Source: Lysobacteraceae bacterium | Lineage (GTDB): Bacteria; Pseudomonadota; Gammaproteobacteria; DSM-19610 | Direction of reading: 5' to 3' | Length of the DNA: 33,437 nucleotides | Assembly: GCA_020201295.1 (NCBI GenBank) | Contig: JAIVHA010000139.1 | Location: 1-33,437, forward strand | Part shown: positions 1 through 9,688 of the stretch, in pieces | Numbering within the stretch: the first letter of the stretch is position 1 | Layout of the letters: each line of letters opens with the position of its first letter | Translations under genes and position numbers: made by a program | The notes under the pieces: generated by a model | The model's input: the letters and a program-made list of their open reading frames with translations, nothing else | The model's database searches: none | Told to the model about the DNA's origin: nothing

Positions 1-116
1 GACGCCGTGAATACATGCCCCAGGGCACCTTATCGACCGCTACGCGGTCTCACCTTGTCCCTGTAGGCTTGACGGCCGCGTCCTTGCGGCCGACACCTGC
101 CGGCGGGACGTGAGGC
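1..116. repeat. Probable palindromic intergenic repeat upstream of ppsA
   Basis: Two short inverted repeats lie close together: GACCG-ctacg-CGGTC at 35-49 and CGGCCGC-gtcctt-GCGGCCG at 73-92. I see no convincing gene here. The style resembles the dispersed palindromic repeats found in other gaps of this window, but no second copy is visible, so membership of a repeat family is inference. A TATACT hexamer at 144-149, just to the right, could be the -10 element of ppsA; no good -35 is visible. Confidence 0.35.
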
Positions 117-174
117 TTTATCAATTCCAACCATGGTAATAGGTATACTGTCCCCAAATACCGGGAGGGAGCAT

Positions 175-2547
175 ATGTCAGCCAACGTCATCGCCTTCGA
201 GGAACTGCGCATCGGCCAGATCGAGCAGGTGGGGGGCAAGAACGCCTCCCTGGGCGAGATGATCCGCGAACTCGGTTCCCTGGGGGTACGGGTGCCCGGC
301 GGTTTCGCCACCAGCGCCGATGCCTTCCGCGCCTTCCTGCAACATAACGACCTCACCGACCGCATCCGCGAACGACTGGCCGGCCTCGACATCGAGGATG
401 TGAACGCGCTGGTGCGCGCGGGGACCGAGATCCGTGGCTGGATCATGGCCGGCGAGTTGCCGGCGGATCTGGAACAGGACATCCGCGCCGCCTATGAAAA
501 ACTGGCCGGAGACGATCCCGAGTGCGCCGTGGCGGTGCGCTCCTCCGCCACCGCCGAGGACCTGCCCGACGCCTCCTTCGCCGGCCAGCAGGAAACCTTT
601 CTCAACGTGCGCGGGATCGAGCGGGTGCTGGCGAAGGTGAAGGCGGTATTCGCCTCCCTCTACAACGACCGCGCCATCACCTACCGCGTCCACCACGGCT
701 TCGACCATGGGCAGGTAGCCCTGTCCGCCGGCGTGCAGCGCATGGTGCGCAGCGATTGCGGCGCCAGCGGCGTCATCTTCACCCTGGACACGGAGACCGG
801 TTTCCGCGACGTGGTGTTCATCACCGCGGCCTACGGCCTGGGCGAGACCGTGGTGCAGGGCGCGGTGAACCCCGATGAATATTATGTGCACAAGCCCATG
901 TTGGAGCGGAACAAGCTGGCGGTCCTGCAGCGCAACCTGGGCAGCAAGACCATCCAGATGATCTACCGCGACAGCGCCGATGGCGGCGATCCGGTGGAGA
1001 TCGTCGACACCACTCCGGAACAGCGCCAGCGCTTCGCCCTGGAGGATGAACAGGTCATGGAGCTGGCGCGCCAGGCGGTCACCATCGAACAACACTACGG
1101 CCGGCCCATGGACATCGAATGGGCCCTCGATGGCATCGATGGCGAGCTGTATATCGTGCAGGCACGCCCGGAGACCGTGGAAAGCCGCTCCTCGGCCCAG
1201 CACCTGCAGCGCTACCACCTGCAGCAGTCGGGCAAGGTGCTGGTCACCGGGCGCAGCATCGGCAGCCGCATCGGTGCCGGGCCCGCGCGGGTGATCCAGG
1301 ACATCGCCCAGATGGACCGGGTGCAGGCCGGTGACGTACTGGTCACCGACATGACGGATCCCGACTGGGAACCCATCATGAAGCGCGCCGCCGCCATCGT
1401 CACCAACCGCGGCGGCCGCACCTGCCATGCCGCCATCATCGCCCGCGAACTGGGGATCCCGGCAGTGGTGGGGACCAGTGAAGGCACCGAACTCATCCCC
1501 GATGGCGAACCGGTTACCGTGTCCTGCGCCGAGGGGGACATCGGCAGGATCTACCAGGGCCAGTTGGATTTCGAGGTCAAGGACATCGCCCTCGACAAGC
1601 TGCCGGAGCTGCCCTTCAAGATCATGATGAACGTGGGCAACCCGGAACGGGCCTTCGACTTCCGCTTCCTGCCCAATGCCGGCATCGGCCTGGCGCGGCT
1701 GGAGTTCATCATCAATCGCATGATCGGCGTGCATCCCAAGGCACTGCTGGAATTCGATGCCCTGCCCGCCAGCCTGCAGGGGGACATCCGCCCGCTCATG
1801 GCCGGCTATGCCGACCCGGTCAACTTCTACATCGACAAGCTGGCCGAGGGCATTTCCACCCTGGCGGCGGCCTTCTGGCCCAAGCCGGTGATCGTGCGAC
1901 TGTCCGATTTCAAATCCAACGAATACGCCAACCTGCTCGGCGGCGACCGTTACGAACCCCACGAGGAAAACCCCATGCTGGGTTTCCGCGGCGCCTCGCG
2001 CTACATCTCCAAGGATTTTCGCGCCTGTTTCGCCCTGGAGTGCCGCGCCCTGCGCAAGGTGCGCGAGACCATGGGACTGGCAAACGTGGAGATCATGGTG
2101 CCCTTCGTGCGCACCCTGGAGGAAGCCGAGGCGGTCATCGACGCCCTGCGCGACGAGGGCCTGGAGCGCGGCAAGGAAGGCCTGCGCATCATCATGATGT
2201 GCGAGATCCCCTCCAACGCCCTGCTGGCGGACCAGTTCCTGGAACTGTTCGACGGTTTTTCCATCGGCTCCAACGACCTCACCCAGCTGACCCTGGGGCT
2301 GGACCGCGATTCGGCCCTGGTGGCGCAGGCCTTCGACGAGCGCAATTCGGCGGTGAAGGCCCTGCTGTCCATGGCCATCCAGGCCTGCCGCAAGGCCGGC
2401 AAGTACGTGGGCATCTGCGGCCAGGGTCCGTCCGACCATCCGGACCTGGCGCGCTGGCTCATGGAACAGGGCATTGACAGCGTGTCGCTGAATCCCGATT
2501 CGGTGGTGGAGACCATCCTGTATCTGGGAGGGCAGGAAGCGGAATGA
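175..2547 (+). CDS. ppsA: Phosphoenolpyruvate synthase (pyruvate, water dikinase)
   Basis: Cytosolic enzyme that converts pyruvate, ATP and water to phosphoenolpyruvate, AMP and phosphate, the entry step of gluconeogenesis. The 790-residue product matches the usual length of about 790. The N-terminal third is the PEP/pyruvate-binding nucleotide domain ([10 protein letters not shown] near residue 20). The swivelling phosphohistidine domain carries [14 protein letters not shown] with the catalytic His at 418. The C-terminal TIM barrel ends in the [10 protein letters not shown] motif with the catalytic Cys. I chose the ATG at 175 because GGGAGGGAG lies just upstream and the protein then begins at the normal family position; an in-frame ATG at 133 would add 14 unconserved residues. 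In an autotroph it links C3 products of the Calvin cycle to hexose synthesis. Identification is very secure. Confidence 0.97.
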   Translation: MSANVIAFEELRIGQIEQVGGKNASLGEMIRELGSLGVRVPGGFATSADAFRAFLQHNDLTDRIRERLAGLDIEDVNALVRAGTEIRGWIMAGELPADLEQDIRAAYEKLAGDDPECAVAVRSSATAEDLPDASFAGQQETFLNVRGIERVLAKVKAVFASLYNDRAITYRVHHGFDHGQVALSAGVQRMVRSDCGASGVIFTLDTETGFRDVVFITAAYGLGETVVQGAVNPDEYYVHKPMLERNKLAVLQRNLGSKTIQMIYRDSADGGDPVEIVDTTPEQRQRFALEDEQVMELARQAVTIEQHYGRPMDIEWALDGIDGELYIVQARPETVESRSSAQHLQRYHLQQSGKVLVTGRSIGSRIGAGPARVIQDIAQMDRVQAGDVLVTDMTDPDWEPIMKRAAAIVTNRGGRTCHAAIIARELGIPAVVGTSEGTELIPDGEPVTVSCAEGDIGRIYQGQLDFEVKDIALDKLPELPFKIMMNVGNPERAFDFRFLPNAGIGLARLEFIINRMIGVHPKALLEFDALPASLQGDIRPLMAGYADPVNFYIDKLAEGISTLAAAFWPKPVIVRLSDFKSNEYANLLGGDRYEPHEENPMLGFRGASRYISKDFRACFALECRALRKVRETMGLANVEIMVPFVRTLEEAEAVIDALRDEGLERGKEGLRIIMMCEIPSNALLADQFLELFDGFSIGSNDLTQLTLGLDRDSALVAQAFDERNSAVKALLSMAIQACRKAGKYVGICGQGPSDHPDLARWLMEQGIDSVSLNPDSVVETILYLGGQEAE

Positions 2548-2560
2548 ATTTTCAAAACCC

Positions 2561-2635
2561 ATTCACCGCAAAGGCGCAAAGGACGCAAAGAATACAAAAT
2601 TTTTTCTTTGCGTCCTTTGCGCCTTTGCGGTGAAT
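2561..2635. repeat. Long palindromic repeat (family with CGCAAAGG units)
   Basis: Perfect inverted repeat with 32-nt arms (2561-2592 and 2604-2635) and an 11-nt A/T-rich loop, built from short units such as CGCAAAGG. It fills almost the whole gap between ppsA and the next gene, so a transcript would fold into a long hairpin. From general knowledge, this type of dispersed palindrome occurs in many environmental proteobacteria; its mobility mechanism is not evident here. Confidence 0.9.
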
Positions 2636-2643
2636 ATTGATTT

Positions 2644-3153
2644 ATGAATACACCCAAGGTAACCCGTCTGCGCGACATCGATCCCGCCCGTCTGGAGGAC
2701 GTGCTGCGCCCCTATGGGATAGAGCTCGCGATGGTGGCGCAGGATGAAGCCATCCCCGGCAGCTTCTGGGGCGAGAGCGAGGCCGGCCTGATCGGCGACC
2801 GGCTCTATGTGCGCCCCGACACCCCGGTGCATTCGGCCCTGCACGAGGCCTGCCATTACATCTGCATGGACCCCGAACGGCGCGCCGGCCTGCACACCGA
2901 TGCCGGCGGCGGCTACGATGAGGAGAACGGTGTCTGCTACCTGCAGATCCTGCTCGCCGAGCAACTGCCGGGTATCGGCCGTGACGGCCTGATGCGCGAT
3001 ATGGACGCCTGGGGCTACAGTTTCCGCCTCGGCTCCACCCGCGCCTGGTTCGAGTCCGATGCCGGGGATGCCCGTGCCTGGCTGGAACAGCATGGCCTGC
3101 TGCGCGAGGGATCGCCGACGGGTGCCGTGCTTGAAGGTACCCCGTCGGGCTGA
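2644..3153 (+). CDS. Conserved hypothetical protein with HEACH (zincin-like) motif
   Basis: A 169-residue soluble protein with no signal peptide or membrane segment. I do not recognise the family by name. The segment HSALHEACHYICMD around residues 62-75 contains HEACH, an HExxH motif typical of zinc metalloproteases, followed by CxxC-free acidic sequence (DEENGVCYLQILLAEQL), which could supply a third ligand. The function is therefore unknown, with a metal-binding site likely. The start ATG lies 8 nt after a long palindrome, with no strong Shine-Dalgarno. The last residues (about GTPSG) and the stop codon are encoded inside the left arm of the next repeat, so the native C-terminus may have been altered. 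It may be read through from ppsA. Confidence 0.75.
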   Translation: MNTPKVTRLRDIDPARLEDVLRPYGIELAMVAQDEAIPGSFWGESEAGLIGDRLYVRPDTPVHSALHEACHYICMDPERRAGLHTDAGGGYDEENGVCYLQILLAEQLPGIGRDGLMRDMDAWGYSFRLGSTRAWFESDAGDARAWLEQHGLLREGSPTGAVLEGTPSG

Positions 3154-3217
3154 AGCCCGACCTGCAAGGCTCCACCTCTGCCTGGAGTGCCGCCTGTAGG
3201 TCGGGCTTCAGCCCGAC
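3144..3217. repeat. Palindromic repeat, GTCGGGCTGAAGCCCGAC family (copy 1)
   Basis: Inverted repeat with 20-nt arms (3144-3163 and 3198-3217), each arm itself containing the smaller palindrome GTCGGGCTGAAGCCCGAC. A second copy with the same arms lies at 14087-14160. The left arm carries the stop codon (TGA at 3151-3153) of the upstream HEACH protein. It sits between convergent genes and could fold as a terminator-like hairpin, though no T-run follows. Confidence 0.92.
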
Positions 3218-3245
3218 AATGGTAGCGTCAGGCCTACCGCGCAAC

Positions 3246-5339
3246 CTATTCCAGCCGCACCCGATACACCTCCTCCAGGGAGGTCACGCCCTCGCGCGCC
3301 CGGCGCAAGGCCTGCTGGGTAAGCGGGCGCAGTCCCTGGTCCAGGGCCAGCATGCGCATTTCATCGACGGAGGCGCCCTGTACGATCAGACGGCGCAGTT
3401 CCGGGCTGACCAGCAGCAATTCATATACGGCCGCGCGACCCTGGTAGCCGCTGTGGTTGCACTGTTCGCAACCCGCGCCCCTGCGGAAATCCTCCCCGGA
3501 AGCCACCCGCAGGCGGGTGATGATGTGCTGCGCCAGGGGTTCGGGTGCGATGCACCGGGGACAGTTGCAGCGCACCAGGCGCTGGGCGATCACCCCGTTC
3601 AGGGCCGAGGCCACCAGGTAGGGTTCGATGCCCATGTCGACCAACCGGCTCACCGCACTGATGGCGTCATTGGTGTGCAGGGTGCTCAGCACCAGGTGGC
3701 CGGTTAGCGCGCTCTCGATGGCGATGCGTGCCGTCTCCCGGTCGCGGATCTCGCCGATCATGATCACGTCCGGGTCATGGCGCAGGATGTGTTTGAGCGC
3801 ACGTGCGAATCCATAACCGGGCACCCGGTTGACCTGAATCTGACCCATGCCGCCCAGGCGATATTCCACCGGGTCCTCGACGGTAACGATATTCACCGCG
3901 CGCTGGCGCAGCTCCCGCAGGGCGGCATAGAGGGTGGTGCTCTTGCCGGCGCCAGTGGGACCGGTCACCAGCAGCAGTCCATGGCTGCGCTGCAGGCATT
4001 CCTCCAGGCGCTGCAGATCCCGTGGTTCCAGCCCCAGGCCGGACAGGGACTTCATACCGGTGCCGGCACACAACAGGCGGATGGCCACACTCTCGCCGCC
4101 GACGGTGGGGATGGTGGAGATACGCAGGTCTACCGTCTCGTCGCCATCCAGCATGCGCGCCTGGCCGTCCTGGGGGAGGCGGCGGTCGGAGATATCCATC
4201 TTGCCGAGCACCTTGATGCGCGCCACCATGGCCGGCAGCAGGGATTTGCTGAAACGCCGCACCGGCTGCAGCTGCCCGTCGATGCGAAACAGCAGTTCCG
4301 CCTCCATGCCGTCGGGACGGATGTGGATATCGGAGGCACGCCGCCGCAGGGCATCGAGGATGATGTTATTCACCAGCTGCACGATGGGTTTCTGCGTCCC
4401 CAGCCGTTCCGCCTCGTGCAGCGTGCCCGCCTCTTCCGCCTCGGCATCCAGCGCCAGCCCCTCGACGAGCGCCATGGGCCCGGCACCATAGCAACTCTGG
4501 ATAGCGGTCTCGATCTCCTGGGCCGTGGCCAGGCAGGGTTCGATACCAAAGCCGGTGATGAAACGCAGCAGGCGCAGCACCTCCTCATCGGCGGGCTGAT
4601 CCATGGCCACCACCAGTCGCCCACGATGGTGCAGCAGGGGAATCAGGGTGTAGCGCCGCGCGATCTCCTCGCTGACCAGGGTCATGGCCTGCGGATCGAT
4701 GTCGAAGTGACGCAGGCTGAGGATGGGAATATCGAGCTGGTGAGCGAGGCGCAAGGTCTCGGGCAATTCCTCCGGGAGCTGCACCGGCGCCTGCCAGGAC
4801 AGCCCCTGTTCCAGGCGCGCGCGCAGACTCACGCTGTCGTGCAGCACCAGCTCCCCCGGCAGGCTATCGGCATCGGCGTCCTCCAGCGTGGGTCCCTGCC
4901 ACACCCATTGGCGTGCCTCCCCCGCCAGCTGATACCAGGCGATGGCAGCCAGGGGCAGGAACAGACGCCGCGGGCTGCCATCGCTGGCCTCGGTGCAGAG
5001 ATGCACGCCCTCCGCTTCGCGCGCGCACTCGAGGGACATGCCTTCCAGTTGCTCACCATCACGAAACCGAATGGCGAAACTGCGATAGTCCGTCTGGGTG
5101 GGCGCACCGGCCAGGTGGCCGTCCCACTGGATGCAGCGTATATCCCGCAAGGAAATATTCCAGATTTCCCCGCCACCGCATAACACCAGGCTCCCGTCAT
5201 CGGGATGCCAATCCTCCAGCCGGCCGCGGCGACGCCGGCCATCGAGCAGCTCGACCTCGGTCTCGGCGCCGGTGAGCACTTGCAATAGTGTTTGATCAAA
5301 GGTGGCGAAGGACTCACCACCATCAAGATGTATGGACAT
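3246..5339 (-). CDS. GspE/PilB-family type II secretion / type IV pilus ATPase
   Basis: Hexameric cytosolic ATPase that would power assembly of a type IV pilus or type II secretion pseudopilus. The 697-residue protein has an unusual N-terminal region of about 190 residues, then a GspE N-domain-like region, then the ATPase core with Walker A (GPTGAGKST), an Asp box, and Walker B VIMIGEIRDRETA. A tetracysteine zinc module follows (CNCPRC ... CEQC), as in GspE and PilB. I prefer the ATG at 5339, which has AGGGAG 8 nt upstream; a GTG at 5348 would overlap that ribosome-binding site. No other secretion or pilus genes are next to it, so it is an orphan here and the machine it serves cannot be named. 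The family is certain and the subfamily is not. Confidence 0.9.
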   Translation of the reverse strand: MSIHLDGGESFATFDQTLLQVLTGAETEVELLDGRRRRGRLEDWHPDDGSLVLCGGGEIWNISLRDIRCIQWDGHLAGAPTQTDYRSFAIRFRDGEQLEGMSLECAREAEGVHLCTEASDGSPRRLFLPLAAIAWYQLAGEARQWVWQGPTLEDADADSLPGELVLHDSVSLRARLEQGLSWQAPVQLPEELPETLRLAHQLDIPILSLRHFDIDPQAMTLVSEEIARRYTLIPLLHHRGRLVVAMDQPADEEVLRLLRFITGFGIEPCLATAQEIETAIQSCYGAGPMALVEGLALDAEAEEAGTLHEAERLGTQKPIVQLVNNIILDALRRRASDIHIRPDGMEAELLFRIDGQLQPVRRFSKSLLPAMVARIKVLGKMDISDRRLPQDGQARMLDGDETVDLRISTIPTVGGESVAIRLLCAGTGMKSLSGLGLEPRDLQRLEECLQRSHGLLLVTGPTGAGKSTTLYAALRELRQRAVNIVTVEDPVEYRLGGMGQIQVNRVPGYGFARALKHILRHDPDVIMIGEIRDRETARIAIESALTGHLVLSTLHTNDAISAVSRLVDMGIEPYLVASALNGVIAQRLVRCNCPRCIAPEPLAQHIITRLRVASGEDFRRGAGCEQCNHSGYQGRAAVYELLLVSPELRRLIVQGASVDEMRMLALDQGLRPLTQQALRRAREGVTSLEEVYRVRLE

Positions 5340-5404
5340 GGCATGCACTCCCTGTGCAGAGAACCGGTCATCCTGGCCGGTTATGGTAGGGAAGCTCCGA
5401 TGAA

Positions 5405-5500
5405 CCCATCATGCCGGCGCAGGCCGGCATCCATGTCGCTAATCCCCTTGGATGACGAGCTACGCGCTCTTGTCCGGCATGCGCCGGACCGGAATGACCA
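5405..5500. repeat. Palindromic repeats with CCGGC cores
   Basis: Two small palindromes lie between the divergent ATPase and efflux genes: ATGCCGGC-gcag-GCCGGCAT at 5411-5430 and TCCGGCATGCGCCGGA at 5473-5488, the latter followed by a GGAATGACC-type end. These resemble the CCGGCATGCGCCGG dispersed repeats of proteobacteria. The remaining bases of this 269-nt gap must hold the promoters of both flanking genes, but I cannot pick a clear -35/-10 pair. Confidence 0.7.
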
Positions 5501-5608
5501 AAACAACGCTGATCAGGGCTTCCCTGGAAAACCGCTGGATCAAGTATACCCAACGATGCCCTATTGTGTAATGCTGACCGACCGGTAACCTGTATCAACA
5601 ATTACACT

Positions 5609-6598
5609 ATGAAACGCCTGTTTTACTTCCTGCTGCTCATGCCCGCCCTTGCCTCGGCCGCTGACTGGACCACGCGCCCCCTTGCCGAGCTGGCGGTCTA
5701 CCCCGAATTCCGCGCACCGGCCCGGGTACTGGCCCTCAACGAGGCGCGCCTGGCCGCCGAGGTGGCCGGACGGATCGAGGCACTGCCGGCGCGGGTGGGC
5801 CAGGCGGTGCCGGCCGGCGCGGAGCTGGCACGCATCGATGCGGCCGACTACCGCATCGCGGCCGGACAGGCCGCGGCACGGGTGGAGCTAAGTGAAAACC
5901 GCCTGCGCCTGGCGCAAACCCAGCTCGACCAGTTCCGCGTCCTGGCGCAGGACGGCCATGTGAGCGCGGACCAGCTGCGCAGCAAGGAAACCGAGCACGC
6001 CGTGCTGGAGAGCGAGCGGAAGCTGGCGCGTCTGACCCTGGAGGCCGCCGAGTTGCAGCTGGCTCGCACCCTGATCCACGCCCCCTTCGACGGCCTGGTG
6101 CGGGAGCGACTGGCGAGCGTGGGCGACCTCGCCGCGCCCGGCACACCCCTGCTGGTGCTGGTCTCCACCCAGGGCACCGAGGTCCAGGCCCAGGTGCCGG
6201 CTGCGCAGATCGAGGCCTTGCGTGCCGCCGAGGGCTGGCAGTTGCGGCTCGATGGCCAGGCCCATGGCCTGCGCCTTGAGCGCATCCTGGCCGTCGTGGA
6301 ACCTGCCGGCCAGACCCAGGTCGTGGTGTTTTCAGCGGACACAGAACTCGTCCCGGGACGGGCGGGGGAGCTGCGCTGGCGCAGCCCACGGGCCCACCTG
6401 CCCGGTGAGTACCTGATGGAACGGGAAGGCCGCCTCGGGGCCTGGGTCGAGGAACAGGGGCAGGCCCGTTTCATCGAGCTACCCCGTGCCGCCGTGGGAC
6501 GACCGGTGGCCGTCGACTGGTCGCCGGATACCTCCGTCATCGATGCAGGTCGATTCCGCCTCGGCCTGCCGCCGGCAGGAGCGGGTGAGACGCAGTGA
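5609..6598 (+). CDS. RND efflux periplasmic adaptor (membrane fusion protein)
   Basis: Periplasmic adaptor that links an RND inner-membrane pump to an outer-membrane channel. The 329-residue product starts with a signal peptide (MKRLFYFLLLMPALASA, about 17 residues). It then has the first lipoyl half (AARVLALNEARLAAEVAGRI region), an alpha-helical hairpin at about residues 80-150 rich in Leu, Glu and Arg, the second lipoyl half (LIHAPFDGLVRERLASVGDLAAPG), and beta-barrel and membrane-proximal parts. The ATG at 5609 is chosen because it opens directly with the signal peptide; upstream in-frame codons give no credible leader. Its end overlaps the permease gene by 4 nt, so the two are translationally coupled. 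No outer-membrane factor follows. Substrate unknown. Confidence 0.9.
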   Translation: MKRLFYFLLLMPALASAADWTTRPLAELAVYPEFRAPARVLALNEARLAAEVAGRIEALPARVGQAVPAGAELARIDAADYRIAAGQAAARVELSENRLRLAQTQLDQFRVLAQDGHVSADQLRSKETEHAVLESERKLARLTLEAAELQLARTLIHAPFDGLVRERLASVGDLAAPGTPLLVLVSTQGTEVQAQVPAAQIEALRAAEGWQLRLDGQAHGLRLERILAVVEPAGQTQVVVFSADTELVPGRAGELRWRSPRAHLPGEYLMEREGRLGAWVEEQGQARFIELPRAAVGRPVAVDWSPDTSVIDAGRFRLGLPPAGAGETQ

Positions 6599-9500
6599 GC
6601 CGGCTCTACGCGCGGCTGATCACCAATCACCCGCTGGCCAATATCACCTTCGTGCTGGTGCTGGTGAGCGGCCTGCTCACCTACCTGGCCATGCCGCGCG
6701 CGCAGGACCCCGAGATCAACTTCAACTGGGTGAACATCATCACCACCCTGCCAGGCGCCTCCGCCGAGGACATCGAACGGGAGATCACCGCGCCCCTCGA
6801 GGACGCCATCGCCCAGGTGAAGAACATCAAATTCGTATCCTCCTCCTCGCGCGAGGGGCTGTCCTCCATCCTGGTACGCTTCGAGGACCTGTCCGAGCGG
6901 CTGTTCGACAAACGCGTGAACGATCTGCGCCGCGAGGTGCAGAACCAGGCGGCGGACGAATTGCCGCTGGAGGCCAACGATCCGCAGATCATGGAGATCA
7001 CCACCTCCAACGGCTTCCCCACCGCCCACATCGCCGTCTACGGACCCGGCGGCGAACACCTGCGCTGGACCTCCGCCATGCTGAAGAAGGACCTGGAACA
7101 GCTCCCGGGCGTGGACCAGGTGCTGGCCCTGGGCCTGGACGAGCCGGAACTGCACGTGGACTTCGACCCGGAGCGGGTGGCGGCCGCCGGTCTGTCACCG
7201 CTCCAGGTATCCGATGCCGTCGCGGCCTGGTTCCGCAACGTGCTGGCCGGCCGGGTCACCGCCCGCGACACCGAGTGGCTGGTGCGCCTGGAGGGCAAGA
7301 CCGCCGACCCCGGGCGACTGGCCGAGGCCGCGGTCATCACCCCGCAGGGACGCGTAGCGCTGGCCGAGATCGCCACGGTGCGCCGCGGCCATGAACGCAG
7401 CGCCCAGCAGATCAGCTACCAGGGCTTTTCCGCCATCCTGCTGTCCATCACCAAGCAGGCCGATGCCAATACCCTGCAGCTGGTCGAGCGTCTCAATGCC
7501 TTCACGGCCGAGCGCAATCCCCTGCTCCATGACCAGGGCGTGCAGTTGCTGGTGGTGGACGACCAGACCCATGCCACCCGGCACGCCATCTCGGTAATGG
7601 AATCCAATGCCCTGATCGGCCTGCTCGCGGTACTGGGCATGTGCTGGCTGTTCCTGGGCACGCGCCTGGCCGTGCTGGTGGCGCTGGGCATTCCGTTCGC
7701 CCTGGCCGGTGCCTTCCTGGCCGCCAATCTCATCGGCTCGACCCTCAATCTCACCGTGCTGCTCGGCATCGTCATCGCCCTGGGCATGGTGGTGGATGAC
7801 GCGGTGGTGGTGGTGGAGGCCATCTATTACCGCTTGAGCCGTGGCGAGCCGCCCCTGGAGGCGGTGATGAACGGCATCCACGAAGTGGCCTCCCCGGTGC
7901 TGGCGGCCATCCTCACCACCATCGCCGCCTTTCTGCCCCTGATGCTGCTGCCGGGCATCCTCGGTGACTTCATGTTCGTGGTGCCCTTCGTGGTCACCAT
8001 GGCGCTGCTGATCAGCCTGTTCGAGGCCTTCTGGATCCTGCCCGCCCACATCATGCTGCTGCGCCCCGACTACAGCCGCCGCGTGTCACACACCCAGCAA
8101 CTGCGCGTGCGGGCCACCCGCTGGCTGCGACTGCGCTATGGCCAACTGCTGGTGGGCGTGATGCGCCGGCCGCGCACCGGCCTGGCCGTGGTACTGATCA
8201 CCATGGCGGGCGCCATCGGCCTGGTGACCGAGGGGGTGGTGAAACGCGACTTCTTCGCCTTCGACTCGGTGCGCCAGTTCTACATCCACGTGGACCTGCC
8301 GCCGGGCGTGACCCTGGCCCACAGCCTCGAACAGGCGGAACGTGCCGTGGCTGTGGCACGGGAACACATGGCCCCGGAGGAGCTGCGCTCCCTCACCGCC
8401 ACCGCGGGTGTGAAGTTCACGGACACCGAACCCCTGTACGGCCCCCAGTACGCCCAGGTGATCGTTGCCCTGCAGCCACGCCGCGGCGACATGCGCGAGA
8501 CTTCCGCCATCATCGAGGCCCTGCGCGAACCGGTAGCGGACCTCAACGACGTGGCGCGCTTCAGCTTCCTGGAGGTCAAGGGCGGCCCGCCCACCTCGCG
8601 GCCCATCAACGTCAAGGTGCGTGGTGATGACTACGACGAGCTGCGCGCCGCCGCCGATGCCCTGCTGGACAGCCTGCACGCCATCGAAGGCACACGCGAT
8701 ATCCAGGACGACGACGTGGCGGGCCGCAGTGAGCTGCGCCTGCTGCCCAACCGCGAGAAACTGGCGCGCGCAGGTGTCTCGCCGGGTGAACTGGCACGCC
8801 TGCTGCGCCTCTATGGGGAAGGAGAGATGGTCGCCTCCACCCGCGATCGCGGCGAGAAGCTGGAGGTAGTGGTGCGCGCGCGGCCCGAGGTGCTCACCGA
8901 CATCGAGGAACTGCTGCAGCGGCCGGTGCCGCTCGCCAGCGGCGAGCTGATCCCCCTCGGCAGCCTGGTGGATGCCGGGACCCGCACCAGCAAGGGGTAC
9001 ATCCGTCATTACCAGCTCAAGCGGGCCATCACCGTGGAGGCGGAACTGGACCGGGAGGTAATCGATACCGTCACCGCCAACAATCGTCTCAAGGCCGCCT
9101 GGGAGGAACTGCAGCCAGCCTATCCCAACGTGGACCTGGATTTCTCCGGCGAACTCGACGACATCCAGGAAAGCCTGGATTCCATGGCGCGGCTGTTCCT
9201 GTTCGGGCTGGGGCTGATCTATTTGATTCTGGCGGCGCAGTTCCGCAGCTATTTCCAGCCGCTCATCATCCTGGTCACCGTGCCGCTGGCCTTCACCGGC
9301 GTGGTGCTCGGCTTGCTGGTGTCGGGCAACCCGCTGTCGCTCTATACCCTCTACGGCGTGGTGGCGCTCACCGGCATCGCCGTCAACGCCGCCATCGTCC
9401 TCATCAGCGCCGCCAACCAACGGCTCGCCGCCGGCATGGGCCTGGTACACGCCGTCATCCATGCCGCACGCCGGCGCGTGGTGCCCATCCTCATCACCAC

Positions 9501-9672
9501 CGTCACCACCATCGGCGGCCTGTTGTCCCTGGCCGTCGGCCTGGGCGGGAAATCGCTCATGTGGGGCCCGGTCGCCGCCAGCATCGTCTGGGGCCTGGGC
9601 TTCTCCACCCTGCTCACCCTGTTCGCCATCCCCCTGGTGTGGCGCATGGCCATGGGCTTGAAGGTCCGTTAG
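6595..9672 (+). CDS. RND efflux inner-membrane permease (AcrB/HAE1-like)
   Basis: Proton-driven trimeric efflux pump of the inner membrane, 1025 residues, the normal length for the RND superfamily. The first membrane helix is near residues 13-30. The block of helices around residues 335-500 includes LGMVVDDAVVVVE, carrying the two aspartates of the proton relay; a second block lies at about 865-1020. Large periplasmic loops lie between them. The GTG start at 6595 overlaps the adaptor's stop (GTGA), and the protein begins with the usual short cytosolic leader (SRLYARLITNHPLANITF). Together with the adaptor it forms a two-gene operon. It is closer to multidrug or uncharacterised RND pumps than to heavy-metal CzcA by general appearance, but the substrate cannot be inferred. 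Confidence 0.95.
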   Translation: MSRLYARLITNHPLANITFVLVLVSGLLTYLAMPRAQDPEINFNWVNIITTLPGASAEDIEREITAPLEDAIAQVKNIKFVSSSSREGLSSILVRFEDLSERLFDKRVNDLRREVQNQAADELPLEANDPQIMEITTSNGFPTAHIAVYGPGGEHLRWTSAMLKKDLEQLPGVDQVLALGLDEPELHVDFDPERVAAAGLSPLQVSDAVAAWFRNVLAGRVTARDTEWLVRLEGKTADPGRLAEAAVITPQGRVALAEIATVRRGHERSAQQISYQGFSAILLSITKQADANTLQLVERLNAFTAERNPLLHDQGVQLLVVDDQTHATRHAISVMESNALIGLLAVLGMCWLFLGTRLAVLVALGIPFALAGAFLAANLIGSTLNLTVLLGIVIALGMVVDDAVVVVEAIYYRLSRGEPPLEAVMNGIHEVASPVLAAILTTIAAFLPLMLLPGILGDFMFVVPFVVTMALLISLFEAFWILPAHIMLLRPDYSRRVSHTQQLRVRATRWLRLRYGQLLVGVMRRPRTGLAVVLITMAGAIGLVTEGVVKRDFFAFDSVRQFYIHVDLPPGVTLAHSLEQAERAVAVAREHMAPEELRSLTATAGVKFTDTEPLYGPQYAQVIVALQPRRGDMRETSAIIEALREPVADLNDVARFSFLEVKGGPPTSRPINVKVRGDDYDELRAAADALLDSLHAIEGTRDIQDDDVAGRSELRLLPNREKLARAGVSPGELARLLRLYGEGEMVASTRDRGEKLEVVVRARPEVLTDIEELLQRPVPLASGELIPLGSLVDAGTRTSKGYIRHYQLKRAITVEAELDREVIDTVTANNRLKAAWEELQPAYPNVDLDFSGELDDIQESLDSMARLFLFGLGLIYLILAAQFRSYFQPLIILVTVPLAFTGVVLGLLVSGNPLSLYTLYGVVALTGIAVNAAIVLISAANQRLAAGMGLVHAVIHAARRRVVPILITTVTTIGGLLSLAVGLGGKSLMWGPVAASIVWGLGFSTLLTLFAIPLVWRMAMGLKVR

Positions 9673-9688
9673 GGAGAATGGCACTGAC

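Noticed and set aside
178-2562. 794-codon minus-strand frame opposite ppsA
   Set aside because: Antisense shadow of a high-GC gene; no family motifs, while ppsA matches along its whole length.
3777-5183. 468-codon plus-strand frame opposite the GspE/PilB ATPase
   Set aside because: Shadow frame with no motifs; the ATPase on the other strand has Walker A, Walker B and the tetracysteine module.
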